The notes beneath the pieces were generated by a model. It was not told the origin of the DNA. It was given only the letters and a program-made list of their open reading frames with translations, and searched no databases. A program made the position numbers and the translations under genes. 7,597 nt of DNA from Deltaproteobacteria bacterium (GTDB lineage: Bacteria > Desulfobacterota > JAFDIG01): NCBI GenBank assembly GCA_019308145.1, contig JAFDIG010000102.1, positions 1-7,597 of the forward strand. The letters are read 5' to 3'. How positions within the stretch are numbered: the stretch's first letter is position 1; the number at the start of each line of letters is the position of its first letter. Shown in pieces: positions 1-5,523 of this stretch.

Positions 1-1010
1 TAACGATATTTTTCTACTTCATTTCTTTTCTTACCCCACTCAAAAAATGTCCACTGCATCAAAAGGGTAACACCTGCATTATGATCATTACCATAATCAT
101 TGTTGGTTGCTGTCAAATTATCCCCTGTTTGTTCATACGAGCCAATAAGAAAGATTTTAGGGAAATATGAACTTTTAGCAAGCTTTATAGCTAATCCTGC
201 ATTTTTTAACGCGAGTCTTAATGCCTTTAATTCAGGTCTGTTTGCCATAGCCTGAGTAAATAGAGTATCAAGCGAAAAATTAAAAGATCGTTCCTTTAAA
301 AGATCCTGGACTTCACTTTTTTGATTTATATCCAACATTAAAAGGGTGTTAAAACTTGAAATTGCCATCTTAAGCTCGCTTTTTGCCTTTACCCTTTGTT
401 GAATTGCATGTGATAGAGCAACTTTAGATTTCAAAAGATCATTGTATGCTATCATACCTTGTTTATAAAATTTTTCTGCATCCCTCACATGTGCTTCAAG
501 TTGGCTTACTGCCTCATCAGCAACAAAAAGAAATTTCTTTGCAAGAAGAATATTGAAGTATGCAATCTTTACCCTTTTTTCAACATCCATCATAGCCTGC
601 TCTTCTTCAACTCGGCTTATATCAATCCCAAGCTTTGCCATTTTATGTTTAGTTACAAGAGCAAAACCTGTAAAAATCGGCTGTGTTAAGGTTATATCCC
701 ATTTAAAATTATCTTTTTCTCCCATAATTATTTTATAGCCACTAGCTGTAGAATAAGGCTCATCCATTAGTCTTGTATAGGAATAAGAAGCTTTTGCCTT
801 AGGTAAAAACTCTTTTCTTGCACTTTTTTCTTCCTCAATAGCTGCTTTTTCTTTTTCTTTAGCTGCTAAAATAAGGCTATTGTTGCTTAAAGCCATTTCA
901 ATTGCTCTTTCTAAAGTAAAAAAATTACTCTCATTAGCGGTTGCTATTTGCAAAAATATTAAAAAAAGAAAAAAAAGCAATAAAGTTAAAGTTATAGTTT
1001 TTTTAGACAT
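1..1010 (-). CDS. TolC-family outer membrane efflux protein, C-terminus missing (off left edge)
   Basis: Outer-membrane channel of a tripartite efflux or type I export system. The frame is open from the ATG at 1010-1008 to the window edge, giving 336 codons; the family usually has 420-480, so about a quarter is missing. Residues 1-25 are a signal peptide: KK at 3-4, a Leu/Phe-rich core, and a cleavage site after ATA at 23-25. Family marks follow: an ERAIEMALSNN opening helix, TQPIFTGF near residue 116, a FYKQGMIAYNDLLKSKV coiled-coil stretch near 190, and the second-repeat motif ANRPELKALR near 255. These match the two homologous halves of TolC. It overlaps the repressor gene by 8 bases, and GGAGG at 1023-1019 supports this start. 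An RND or MFS adaptor and pump probably follow outside the window. The substrate cannot be inferred. Confidence 0.93.
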   Translation of the reverse strand, partial: MSKKTITLTLLLFFLFLIFLQIATANESNFFTLERAIEMALSNNSLILAAKEKEKAAIEEEKSARKEFLPKAKASYSYTRLMDEPYSTASGYKIIMGEKDNFKWDITLTQPIFTGFALVTKHKMAKLGIDISRVEEEQAMMDVEKRVKIAYFNILLAKKFLFVADEAVSQLEAHVRDAEKFYKQGMIAYNDLLKSKVALSHAIQQRVKAKSELKMAISSFNTLLMLDINQKSEVQDLLKERSFNFSLDTLFTQAMANRPELKALRLALKNAGLAIKLAKSSYFPKIFLIGSYEQTGDNLTATNNDYGNDHNAGVTLLMQWTFFEWGKKRNEVEKYR

Positions 1011-1629
1011 TTAGCTTTCCTCCAATATATATTTGGCGGAAAAATATCTTTAAAATCAGATCAACATTAAAAGGATGTTCCCCAGGGCGTTCCATTTCTT
1101 GAAATAAAAATGCATTAGAAATGCTGTCAATTCCTATAGCAAGCAAAAAAGGATCCATATCAGGGAAAATTCCCTTTTTTATCCCATCTTCAAATACTTC
1201 TGCTAACTTTTCAAGATATGAAAAATATAAATCTTTTATCTTCTCATCAATATTTATTGAAACATATGCAGCAGCACCTCTTGTTTCTGTTAAATAAAGA
1301 TAAATAGCATCTTTATTCTCTATAAAAACATTTATTTTTGTTTCAATAGCTTTTCTTATTTTCAACATCTCATCAACAGATAACTCAAATGGCTTAATCA
1401 ATAATGAGAGAATCTCTTCCCCTTTTTTAATTACAAGCTCACGATAAAGATCTTCTTTGGTTTTAAAAAATTTATAGATAGTGCCTACCGCAAACTCCGA
1501 TTTTCTCGCAATATCCTGCATCGTGACATTATGAAAACCTCTTTTTGAAAAAAGCGAGAGAGCAATGTCAAGGATCTCCTTTTTTCTTTGACTAAATTCC
1601 CTCTCTTTTCTTGAAAGCTTCTTTTCCAT
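1003..1629 (-). CDS. TetR/AcrR-family transcriptional repressor
   Basis: A 208-residue one-component regulator. Residues 15-62 are a typical TetR_N DNA-binding domain: KKEILDIALSLFSKRGF, then the helix-turn-helix VTMQDIARKSEFAVGTIYKF (35-54), then TKEDLY. Residues 65-208 are an all-helical ligand and dimerisation domain, which is poorly conserved in the family, so the inducer cannot be named. The total length is normal. The start has only a weak ribosome site (TAGG, 6 bases upstream), but no other start keeps the whole helix-turn-helix region. It precedes and overlaps a TolC-family gene, the common arrangement for a repressor of its own efflux operon. A possible operator lies over its own -10 box, so autoregulation is likely. 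Control of the divergent kinase gene is possible but not shown. Confidence 0.93.
   Translation of the reverse strand: MEKKLSRKEREFSQRKKEILDIALSLFSKRGFHNVTMQDIARKSEFAVGTIYKFFKTKEDLYRELVIKKGEEILSLLIKPFELSVDEMLKIRKAIETKINVFIENKDAIYLYLTETRGAAAYVSINIDEKIKDLYFSYLEKLAEVFEDGIKKGIFPDMDPFLLAIGIDSISNAFLFQEMERPGEHPFNVDLILKIFFRQIYIGGKLNV
1019..1023 (-). promoter_or_regulatory. Shine-Dalgarno site of the TolC-family gene
   Basis: GGAGG on the minus strand lies 8 bases before the ATG at 1010. It sits inside the last codons of the repressor gene (the Gly-Gly near its C-terminus). It fixes the channel start and implies that repressor and channel share one transcript and may be translationally coupled. Confidence 0.75.
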
Positions 1630-1662
1630 TTTTTGCCTATTTGTGAATATAAATTCTAAAAA

Positions 1663-1678
1663 ATGAGTTAATATTCAT
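1663..1678. promoter_or_regulatory. Candidate TetR-type operator over the tetR -10 box
   Basis: ATGAGTTAATATTCAT has matched ends and an inner matched pair (ATGAnTnnnnAnTCAT). The size and symmetry resemble many TetR-family operators. It covers the predicted -10 and start point of the tetR promoter, where a bound repressor would block transcription. Its left end also falls within a wider repeat, TGAATAT (1644-1650) against ATATTCA (1671-1677), which could provide a second half-site pair. In DNA this AT-rich, short symmetry can arise by chance. Confidence 0.35.
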
Positions 1679-1702
1679 ATAGCATATTTAAAGAAATGTC
1701 AA
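1674..1702 (-). promoter_or_regulatory. Promoter of the tetR-efflux operon
   Basis: On the minus strand a perfect TTGACA -35 (1702-1697) is followed by a 17-base spacer and TATGAA (1679-1674, 4 of 6 matches to TATAAT). An alternative extended -10, TGCTATATG, overlaps it. Predicted transcription starts near 1667, leaving a leader of about 38 bases before the ATG. An A/T palindrome just upstream could act as an UP element. Confidence 0.65.
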
Positions 1703-1718
1703 GAAAAAATTTTTTCTT
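1701..1718. repeat. Perfect 18-bp A/T palindrome
   Basis: AAGAAAAAATTTTTTCTT is exactly self-complementary, 9 + 9 bases with no spacer. It sits between the two divergent promoters and touches the tetR -35 box (shared bases 1701-1702). An A6T6 tract is intrinsically bent and could be an UP element or a site for a nucleoid protein. A protein operator is another option. Confidence 0.55.
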
Positions 1719-1742
1719 CCCTTATTTTAGAAAATAAAGAAG
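1716..1742. repeat. Imperfect inverted repeat between divergent promoters
   Basis: TTATTTT (1722-1728) and AAAATAA (1731-1737) pair perfectly around AG. After a small internal loop, CTTC (1716-1719) pairs with GAAG (1739-1742). The position lies upstream of both predicted start points, so an intrinsic terminator is unlikely. A DNA-level protein site or chance AT symmetry is more plausible. Confidence 0.35.
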
Positions 1743-1760
1743 TTTTAAATAAATTTTATA

Positions 1761-1789
1761 TTGACCATTATCCAAAAGAATGGTAAAAT
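1761..1789 (+). promoter_or_regulatory. Sigma70-like promoter of the hybrid kinase gene
   Basis: TTGACC (1761-1766, 5 of 6) and TAAAAT (1784-1789, 5 of 6) are separated by exactly 17 bases. This is the best plus-strand promoter seen in the gap. Transcription would start near 1796, giving a leader of about 79 bases before the ATG at 1875. An inverted repeat overlaps both boxes. Confidence 0.65.
1764..1784. promoter_or_regulatory. Inverted repeat spanning the kinase promoter, candidate operator
   Basis: ACCATT (1764-1769) and AATGGT (1779-1784) are perfect 6-base arms around a 9-base spacer. The left arm shares three bases with the -35 box and the right arm ends on the first base of the -10 box. 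It contains more G/C than the surrounding DNA, which makes chance less likely. A protein bound here would compete with RNA polymerase. Its sequence differs from the candidate operator at the tetR promoter, so a different regulator may be involved. Confidence 0.45.
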
Positions 1790-1850
1790 TTATGTTAGTA
1801 ATTATCCTTTTTTATTAATTTTATTAAACCTTTATTTTTTTATCTTATTT

Positions 1851-1866
1851 ATACATCTATACATCT
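1851..1866 (+). repeat. Tandem 8-bp direct repeat in kinase leader
   Basis: ATACATCT occurs twice head to tail, ending 8 bases before the kinase ATG, in the place where a ribosome-binding site would be expected. No purine-rich site is present there. Function unknown; replication slippage is the simplest origin. Confidence 0.5.
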
Positions 1867-1874
1867 TTTAAACA

Positions 1875-3881
1875 ATGGAAAAAATAAAACCCCCTGGGTT
1901 TAGGGACTCCCCCTTATTCTACGATTTTATCTCTTCTCTTACTGATCCTATTTACATTGTAAACAACCAAAAGAAGATCATTTTTGCAAACCCGCAACTG
2001 GAAGCAATAACAGGTATGAGCTTAAAAAAATTTATAAACAAAAATTGCGATGAAATAATACATCCTGTTAATAGAAATTGTGCATATGATTGTCCAATAA
2101 AAAAAGTTATAGATGAAGACAAAATAGAAACTTTTAACGGAAAAATATATTTGGTTAATAAAATCTTTTCTTTTAAAGCAGTTGCATTTCCATTAAAGAT
2201 TAAAGATGAACCTTTCAAAATATTAGTCTTAATAAAAGAAAAAGACCAAGATGATATAAAAATAAAAGATATTGATCTGCTTGAAAAAAAACTTAAAGAA
2301 TATAAAAGAATAGAAAATGCTTTAAGGGAATCAGAAGCAAAACATAGAATACTGATTGAAAATATCCCCTTTAGTGTGAAACTTGTTGAAGTGAGACTTA
2401 AACCAGACAAATCGGTTAAAACTAAACTTCTTCATATAAATAAAAAAGGTGCATCTATAATTGGTGGGAAAGATAAAGATTTAATTGGGGAAGAGGTAAT
2501 AAATTGGTTTTCTTTAAAAAATCAGGAAATTATATCTAATGTAATAATTGATTCAATTCATAACAAGAAAATGGCTGAATCTGAATTTTTTGGCACTATA
2601 CGAGGTATAGAAGAAAAATGGTGGTCAGTTAAGTCATTATTTCTTGAAAAGCTATCAGAAGATCTTTACAGGATAATCATGATCATTTCTGATATTAGCG
2701 ATCATAAAAGGTATGAAGAAGAACAATATTATCTTCAGGAAAGGATAGCTTTTTCACAGAAAATGGAAGCAATTACTCAGTTAGCAAGTGGGATTGCTCG
2801 TGATTTTAATAAACTTTTAGGAAGTATTATAGGATATACTTCAGCTGCTAAAAGAAATATAAAAGATGCAAAGATTTCTTCAATAACTTTAGATCTTATT
2901 GAGAATTCTGCTATAAAGGCTATTGAGCTTATAAGAGAACTTATGGACTTTGCTAAAAAAGAGACCTACTTTGCTGAATCAATCTCAATAAACAATATTA
3001 TCAGAAGATGTTTGTCTCTTTTTCATCCTTCATATGATACCACCATAACAATTGAAACCAACCTTGAAGAAAACTTATGGAATATAGAAGGCAATGAAAC
3101 TCAGCTTACCCAAGCCTTTCTAAATATCTGTATAAATGCTCAAGAAGCAATGCCCAAAGGTGGAAAAATCATTATTAAAACAAAAAATCTTTTCTTTAAT
3201 AAAGATAATGACGAAAATTTAAATACTCCTTCCCCAGGTGATTTTATACTAATTTCAATTAAGGATGAAGGAATAGGCATCCCAGATGAAGTAAAAAAAC
3301 GTATTTTTGATCCATTTTTTACAACAAAAGATAGGAATAAACATCATGGTATGGGGTTAGCAGTAGCTTATGGAATCATTAAAAGCCATGGAGGATACAT
3401 AACGGTTGAAAGTGAAAAAGGAAAAGGTAGCTGCTTCCGCATATATTTTCCTGCAATCCCTTTAAAAAGTGAAAAATATACTTTAGATCAGGCTAAAGAT
3501 TTAAAAGAAAAAAGAGCTATTTTATTTGTTGATGATGAAGAAATTATTCTTGAGATAGGAGAAAAAATGCTCAAAAGGCTTGGATACCATATCTACTTAG
3601 CCACAAATGGTGAAGAAGCTATAAAGGTTTTTAAGGAACACATAGGAGAAATCAACTTGATAATACTTGATGTGATTATGCCAGGCTTAAGTTGGAAAGA
3701 TACAGCTCATCTAATACATCAGATTGATCCAAATCTACCAATACTTTTAACCTCAGGGTTTGCTCTTAAAAACCATATCCTTGACCTTGAAAGCAATGAA
3801 ATAGAAGGATTTTTGCAAAAACCTTTTACTATTTATGAATTAGAAGAAAAAATTAGAGAAGTTTTAGAAGATATTGAGTAA
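1875..3881 (+). CDS. Hybrid histidine kinase (PAS-PAS-HisKA-HATPase-REC) lacking the phosphoacceptor His
   Basis: A soluble 668-residue signalling protein; no membrane segment is visible. PAS1 covers about 17-125 and has three cysteines (58, 69, 73). A short coiled coil (134-160) leads to PAS2 (about 155-278). The HisKA dimerisation helix follows (about 292-360), but its H-box reads GIARDFNK: Arg309 (CGT, 2799-2801) replaces the usual His (GIAHDFNN) and Lys314 replaces an Asn. The HATPase boxes are intact: N-box Asn421, G1 DEGIGIP (464-470), F-box FDPFFTTK (478-485), G2 GMGLAVAYG (492-500). The REC domain (about 547-665) has its acidic pair Asp553/Asp554, phosphoacceptor Asp599, Thr626 or Ser627, and Lys649. 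It should bind ATP and may be phosphorylated in trans, but classical autophosphorylation is doubtful. No DNA-binding response regulator is adjacent. An in-frame TAA at 1869-1871 rules out an upstream start, and no Shine-Dalgarno site is visible. Confidence 0.93.
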   Translation: MEKIKPPGFRDSPLFYDFISSLTDPIYIVNNQKKIIFANPQLEAITGMSLKKFINKNCDEIIHPVNRNCAYDCPIKKVIDEDKIETFNGKIYLVNKIFSFKAVAFPLKIKDEPFKILVLIKEKDQDDIKIKDIDLLEKKLKEYKRIENALRESEAKHRILIENIPFSVKLVEVRLKPDKSVKTKLLHINKKGASIIGGKDKDLIGEEVINWFSLKNQEIISNVIIDSIHNKKMAESEFFGTIRGIEEKWWSVKSLFLEKLSEDLYRIIMIISDISDHKRYEEEQYYLQERIAFSQKMEAITQLASGIARDFNKLLGSIIGYTSAAKRNIKDAKISSITLDLIENSAIKAIELIRELMDFAKKETYFAESISINNIIRRCLSLFHPSYDTTITIETNLEENLWNIEGNETQLTQAFLNICINAQEAMPKGGKIIIKTKNLFFNKDNDENLNTPSPGDFILISIKDEGIGIPDEVKKRIFDPFFTTKDRNKHHGMGLAVAYGIIKSHGGYITVESEKGKGSCFRIYFPAIPLKSEKYTLDQAKDLKEKRAILFVDDEEIILEIGEKMLKRLGYHIYLATNGEEAIKVFKEHIGEINLIILDVIMPGLSWKDTAHLIHQIDPNLPILLTSGFALKNHILDLESNEIEGFLQKPFTIYELEEKIREVLEDIE

Positions 3882-3896
3882 TTCTATCATATTATA

Positions 3897-3924
3897 AAAA
3901 AGTTAATTTAATTATAATCTTTTT
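3897..3924. terminator. Weak A/T hairpin after the kinase gene, possible terminator
   Basis: AAAAAG (3897-3902) pairs with CTTTTT (3919-3924); TTA (3903-3905) can add to the stem against TAA (3915-3917) if T3918 is bulged. The stem ends in a short T tract, 16 bases past the kinase stop. It has almost no G/C pairs and would be unstable, so termination here is only a suggestion. Confidence 0.22.
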
Positions 3925-4001
3925 GATAAATTTGCTCTTTTAATAAAATCATCGAACTTAATACCTCCAGGATATTGATAACCCCTTATATCTTTTATTC
4001 C

Positions 4002-4030
4002 TTGACTTTAATCTTGCTTAGGAATATTAA
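4002..4030 (+). promoter_or_regulatory. Sigma70-like promoter of the mrp-moa operon
   Basis: TTGACT (4002-4007, 5 of 6) and TATTAA (4025-4030, 4 of 6) are separated by 17 bases. The predicted start is near 4037, about 28 bases before the mrp ATG. No other gap in the downstream cluster exceeds 46 bases, so this promoter probably serves all six genes. The leader is too short for a molybdenum-cofactor riboswitch. Confidence 0.6.
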
Positions 4031-4064
4031 TGAGAATAAATAATTTCTTTGGAAAGGTTATTGA

Positions 4065-4949
4065 ATGAGTAAAGGGGGCTTTTTTACTACTTTTGGCCAA
4101 AAAAGAGATACTGAAAAAAACAAAATCGCGAAAAAACTTGCGAAAATACGTTTCAAGATTATGGTTCATTCTGGAAAAGGAGGAGTGGGAAAATCTACCG
4201 TTGCTGCAAACCTTGCTACATCTTTCGCGCGACAGAATTTTGCAGTTGGTTTGCTTGACCTTGACATCCATGGGCCTAATATCCCAAAAATAATGGGAAT
4301 AGAAGAACAAAGCCTAAAAATGAATAATAAAGGTATTGAGCCTGTATCCTTTTTGCCAAATTTAAAAGTTGTCTCTATTGCTCTTTTGCTCTATAACAGG
4401 GAAGAACCTGTGATTTGGAGAAGTCCAATGAAATATGGACTCATACAACAACTTATTAAAGATGTAAATTGGGGAAAACTCGATTATCTTATTGTAGATA
4501 TGCCCTCAGGAACAGGGGATGATCCTTTATCTATAATCAATATTTTGAAACAGTTTAATGGGACAGTTATTGTTACAACACCCCAGGAATTATCTCTTCT
4601 TAACACAAAAAAAGTAATACAATTTGCCCTAAAAATGAATATCCCTGTAATAGGCTTGATTGAAAACATGAGTGGTATGGTCTGCCCTCATTGTAATCAA
4701 ACAGTAGAAATTTTTAGATCTGGTGGAGGAGAAAAAACAGCACAAGAATTTGAAATCCCCTTTTTAGGAAGGATACCAATGGATCCGGGCATAGTAGTTT
4801 CAACAGATACAGGTGTTCCTTTTGTTATTTCTCAACCTAAATCTATAGCATCTGACTGCTTTGGCGAAATTGCAGAAAGAATACGGAATTTTATTGAAAA
4901 AGATGAAAAGATCTTGATTTATGCTAAAACTATATATAAAGAGGAGTAG
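4065..4949 (+). CDS. mrp: Mrp/NBP35 (ApbC) family iron-sulfur carrier P-loop ATPase
   Basis: A 294-residue cytoplasmic ATPase that, in this family, binds a labile [4Fe-4S] cluster as a dimer and hands it to apo-enzymes. It shows the deviant Walker A motif GKGGVGKST (37-45) of the ParA/MinD/Mrp group, the switch motif DLDIHGPN (65-72), Walker B DMPSGTGD (145-152), and the family-defining CPHC pair (Cys207, Cys210) after ENMSGM. The N-terminal MIP18-like domain found in some long Mrp proteins is absent; only about 30 basic residues precede the P-loop. GGAAAGG at 4051-4057, 7 bases before the ATG, supports the start. It leads an operon containing MoaA, which needs two [4Fe-4S] clusters, so cluster supply to MoaA or to downstream molybdo- or tungsto-enzymes is a fair inference. 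The CPHC pair argues against a MinD or ParA role. Confidence 0.95.
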   Translation: MSKGGFFTTFGQKRDTEKNKIAKKLAKIRFKIMVHSGKGGVGKSTVAANLATSFARQNFAVGLLDLDIHGPNIPKIMGIEEQSLKMNNKGIEPVSFLPNLKVVSIALLLYNREEPVIWRSPMKYGLIQQLIKDVNWGKLDYLIVDMPSGTGDDPLSIINILKQFNGTVIVTTPQELSLLNTKKVIQFALKMNIPVIGLIENMSGMVCPHCNQTVEIFRSGGGEKTAQEFEIPFLGRIPMDPGIVVSTDTGVPFVISQPKSIASDCFGEIAERIRNFIEKDEKILIYAKTIYKEE

Positions 4950-4952
4950 TTT

Positions 4953-5477
4953 ATGGCAATTTTCTCGTTCGATGAAAGAGTTCCAAAAATAGGTAAAAAT
5001 TGCTATATTGCTGAATCTGCAGAGGTAATCGGGGATGTTACTATTGGGGATAACTGCTATATTGGTCCAGGTGCAATATTAAGAGGCGACTATGGGACAA
5101 TAAAGATAGGTAACGGAACCGCGGTTGAAGAAAATGCGGTAATACATATTGAACCAAATGGTCTTTCTCTTATTGGAAATCAGGTTACTATTGGTCATGG
5201 GGCTATTATTCATTGTAATAAAATAGATGATTATGCGGTCATAGGGTTAGGTGCGATACTCTGTTTTGAAGTAGAGATAGGAGAGTGGGCAATTGTGGCT
5301 GAAGGAGCGCTTGTAACAAGGGGACAAAAGATACCCCCAGGAAAACTTGTTGGTGGGGTGCCAAGTAAAATTATTGGCGATATAAAAGAAAAACATAAAG
5401 AATTTTGGGTTTATGGCAAACAACTATATATTAATTTAGCTAAAAAATACCCTGCAAGTTTAAAAAGAATTGGGTAA
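4953..5477 (+). CDS. Gamma-carbonic-anhydrase-like left-handed beta-helix protein (PaaY/YrdA type)
   Basis: A 174-residue hexapeptide-repeat protein. Repeats of the form [IV]G-D/N-x run from about residue 11 to 135, followed by the GVPSKIIGDI turn and a C-terminal helix. Three zinc-ligand histidines stand at 65, 82 and 87 (VIHIE, TIGHGAIIHC), the spacing seen in PaaY and YrdA. Arg44 and Asp46 (LRGDYG) match Arg59 and Asp61 of the Methanosarcina enzyme Cam. However, the usual N-[IV]-Q-D stretch before the first His is replaced by AVEE (57-60), so the counterparts of Cam Asn73 and Gln75 are Ala57 and Glu59. A metal-binding trimer is very likely; CO2 hydration is uncertain, and an acyl-transfer or scaffold role is possible. 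It starts 3 bases after mrp, with GAGGAG (4941-4946) inside the mrp end as ribosome site. Confidence 0.88.
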   Translation: MAIFSFDERVPKIGKNCYIAESAEVIGDVTIGDNCYIGPGAILRGDYGTIKIGNGTAVEENAVIHIEPNGLSLIGNQVTIGHGAIIHCNKIDDYAVIGLGAILCFEVEIGEWAIVAEGALVTRGQKIPPGKLVGGVPSKIIGDIKEKHKEFWVYGKQLYINLAKKYPASLKRIG

Positions 5478-5519
5478 AATAATCCTTTTACACCATAAAA
5501 AAATCTATCAATTATTTTA
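5475..5519. repeat. 9-bp inverted repeat flanking the moaA leader
   Basis: TAAAATAAT (5475-5483, starting on the preceding gene's stop codon) is the exact complement of ATTATTTTA (5511-5519), with a 27-base spacer. In RNA the right arm would end 4 bases before the moaA ATG, so a stem could affect moaA translation. The arms are pure A/T, so chance is a serious alternative. Confidence 0.35.
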
Positions 5520-5523
5520 AACC

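Noticed and set aside
459..738. Plus-strand open frames of 61-76 codons
   Set aside because: They lie antisense to the clearly coding TolC-family frame and have cysteine- and phenylalanine-rich, non-protein-like composition.
1952..2410. 152-codon minus-strand open frame inside the kinase gene
   Set aside because: Antisense shadow of the PAS region; Ser/Phe/Ile-rich with no recognisable motif and no ribosome site.
2790..2820. Frameshift or assembly error at the kinase H-box
   Set aside because: The frame is continuous and conserved residues on both sides (GIA, DFN, LL) remain in register, so a substitution, not an indel, explains the missing His; a single-base error cannot be excluded without reads.
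4003..4018. Sigma54 promoter (TGaCtt-N5-TTGC) upstream of mrp
   Set aside because: The invariant GG at -24 is GA here, and a 17-base-spaced sigma70 promoter covers the same bases.
4031..4064. Molybdenum-cofactor riboswitch in the operon leader
   Set aside because: The leader after the predicted start is only about 28 bases, and no G/C-rich multi-stem structure is visible upstream of mrp or moaA.
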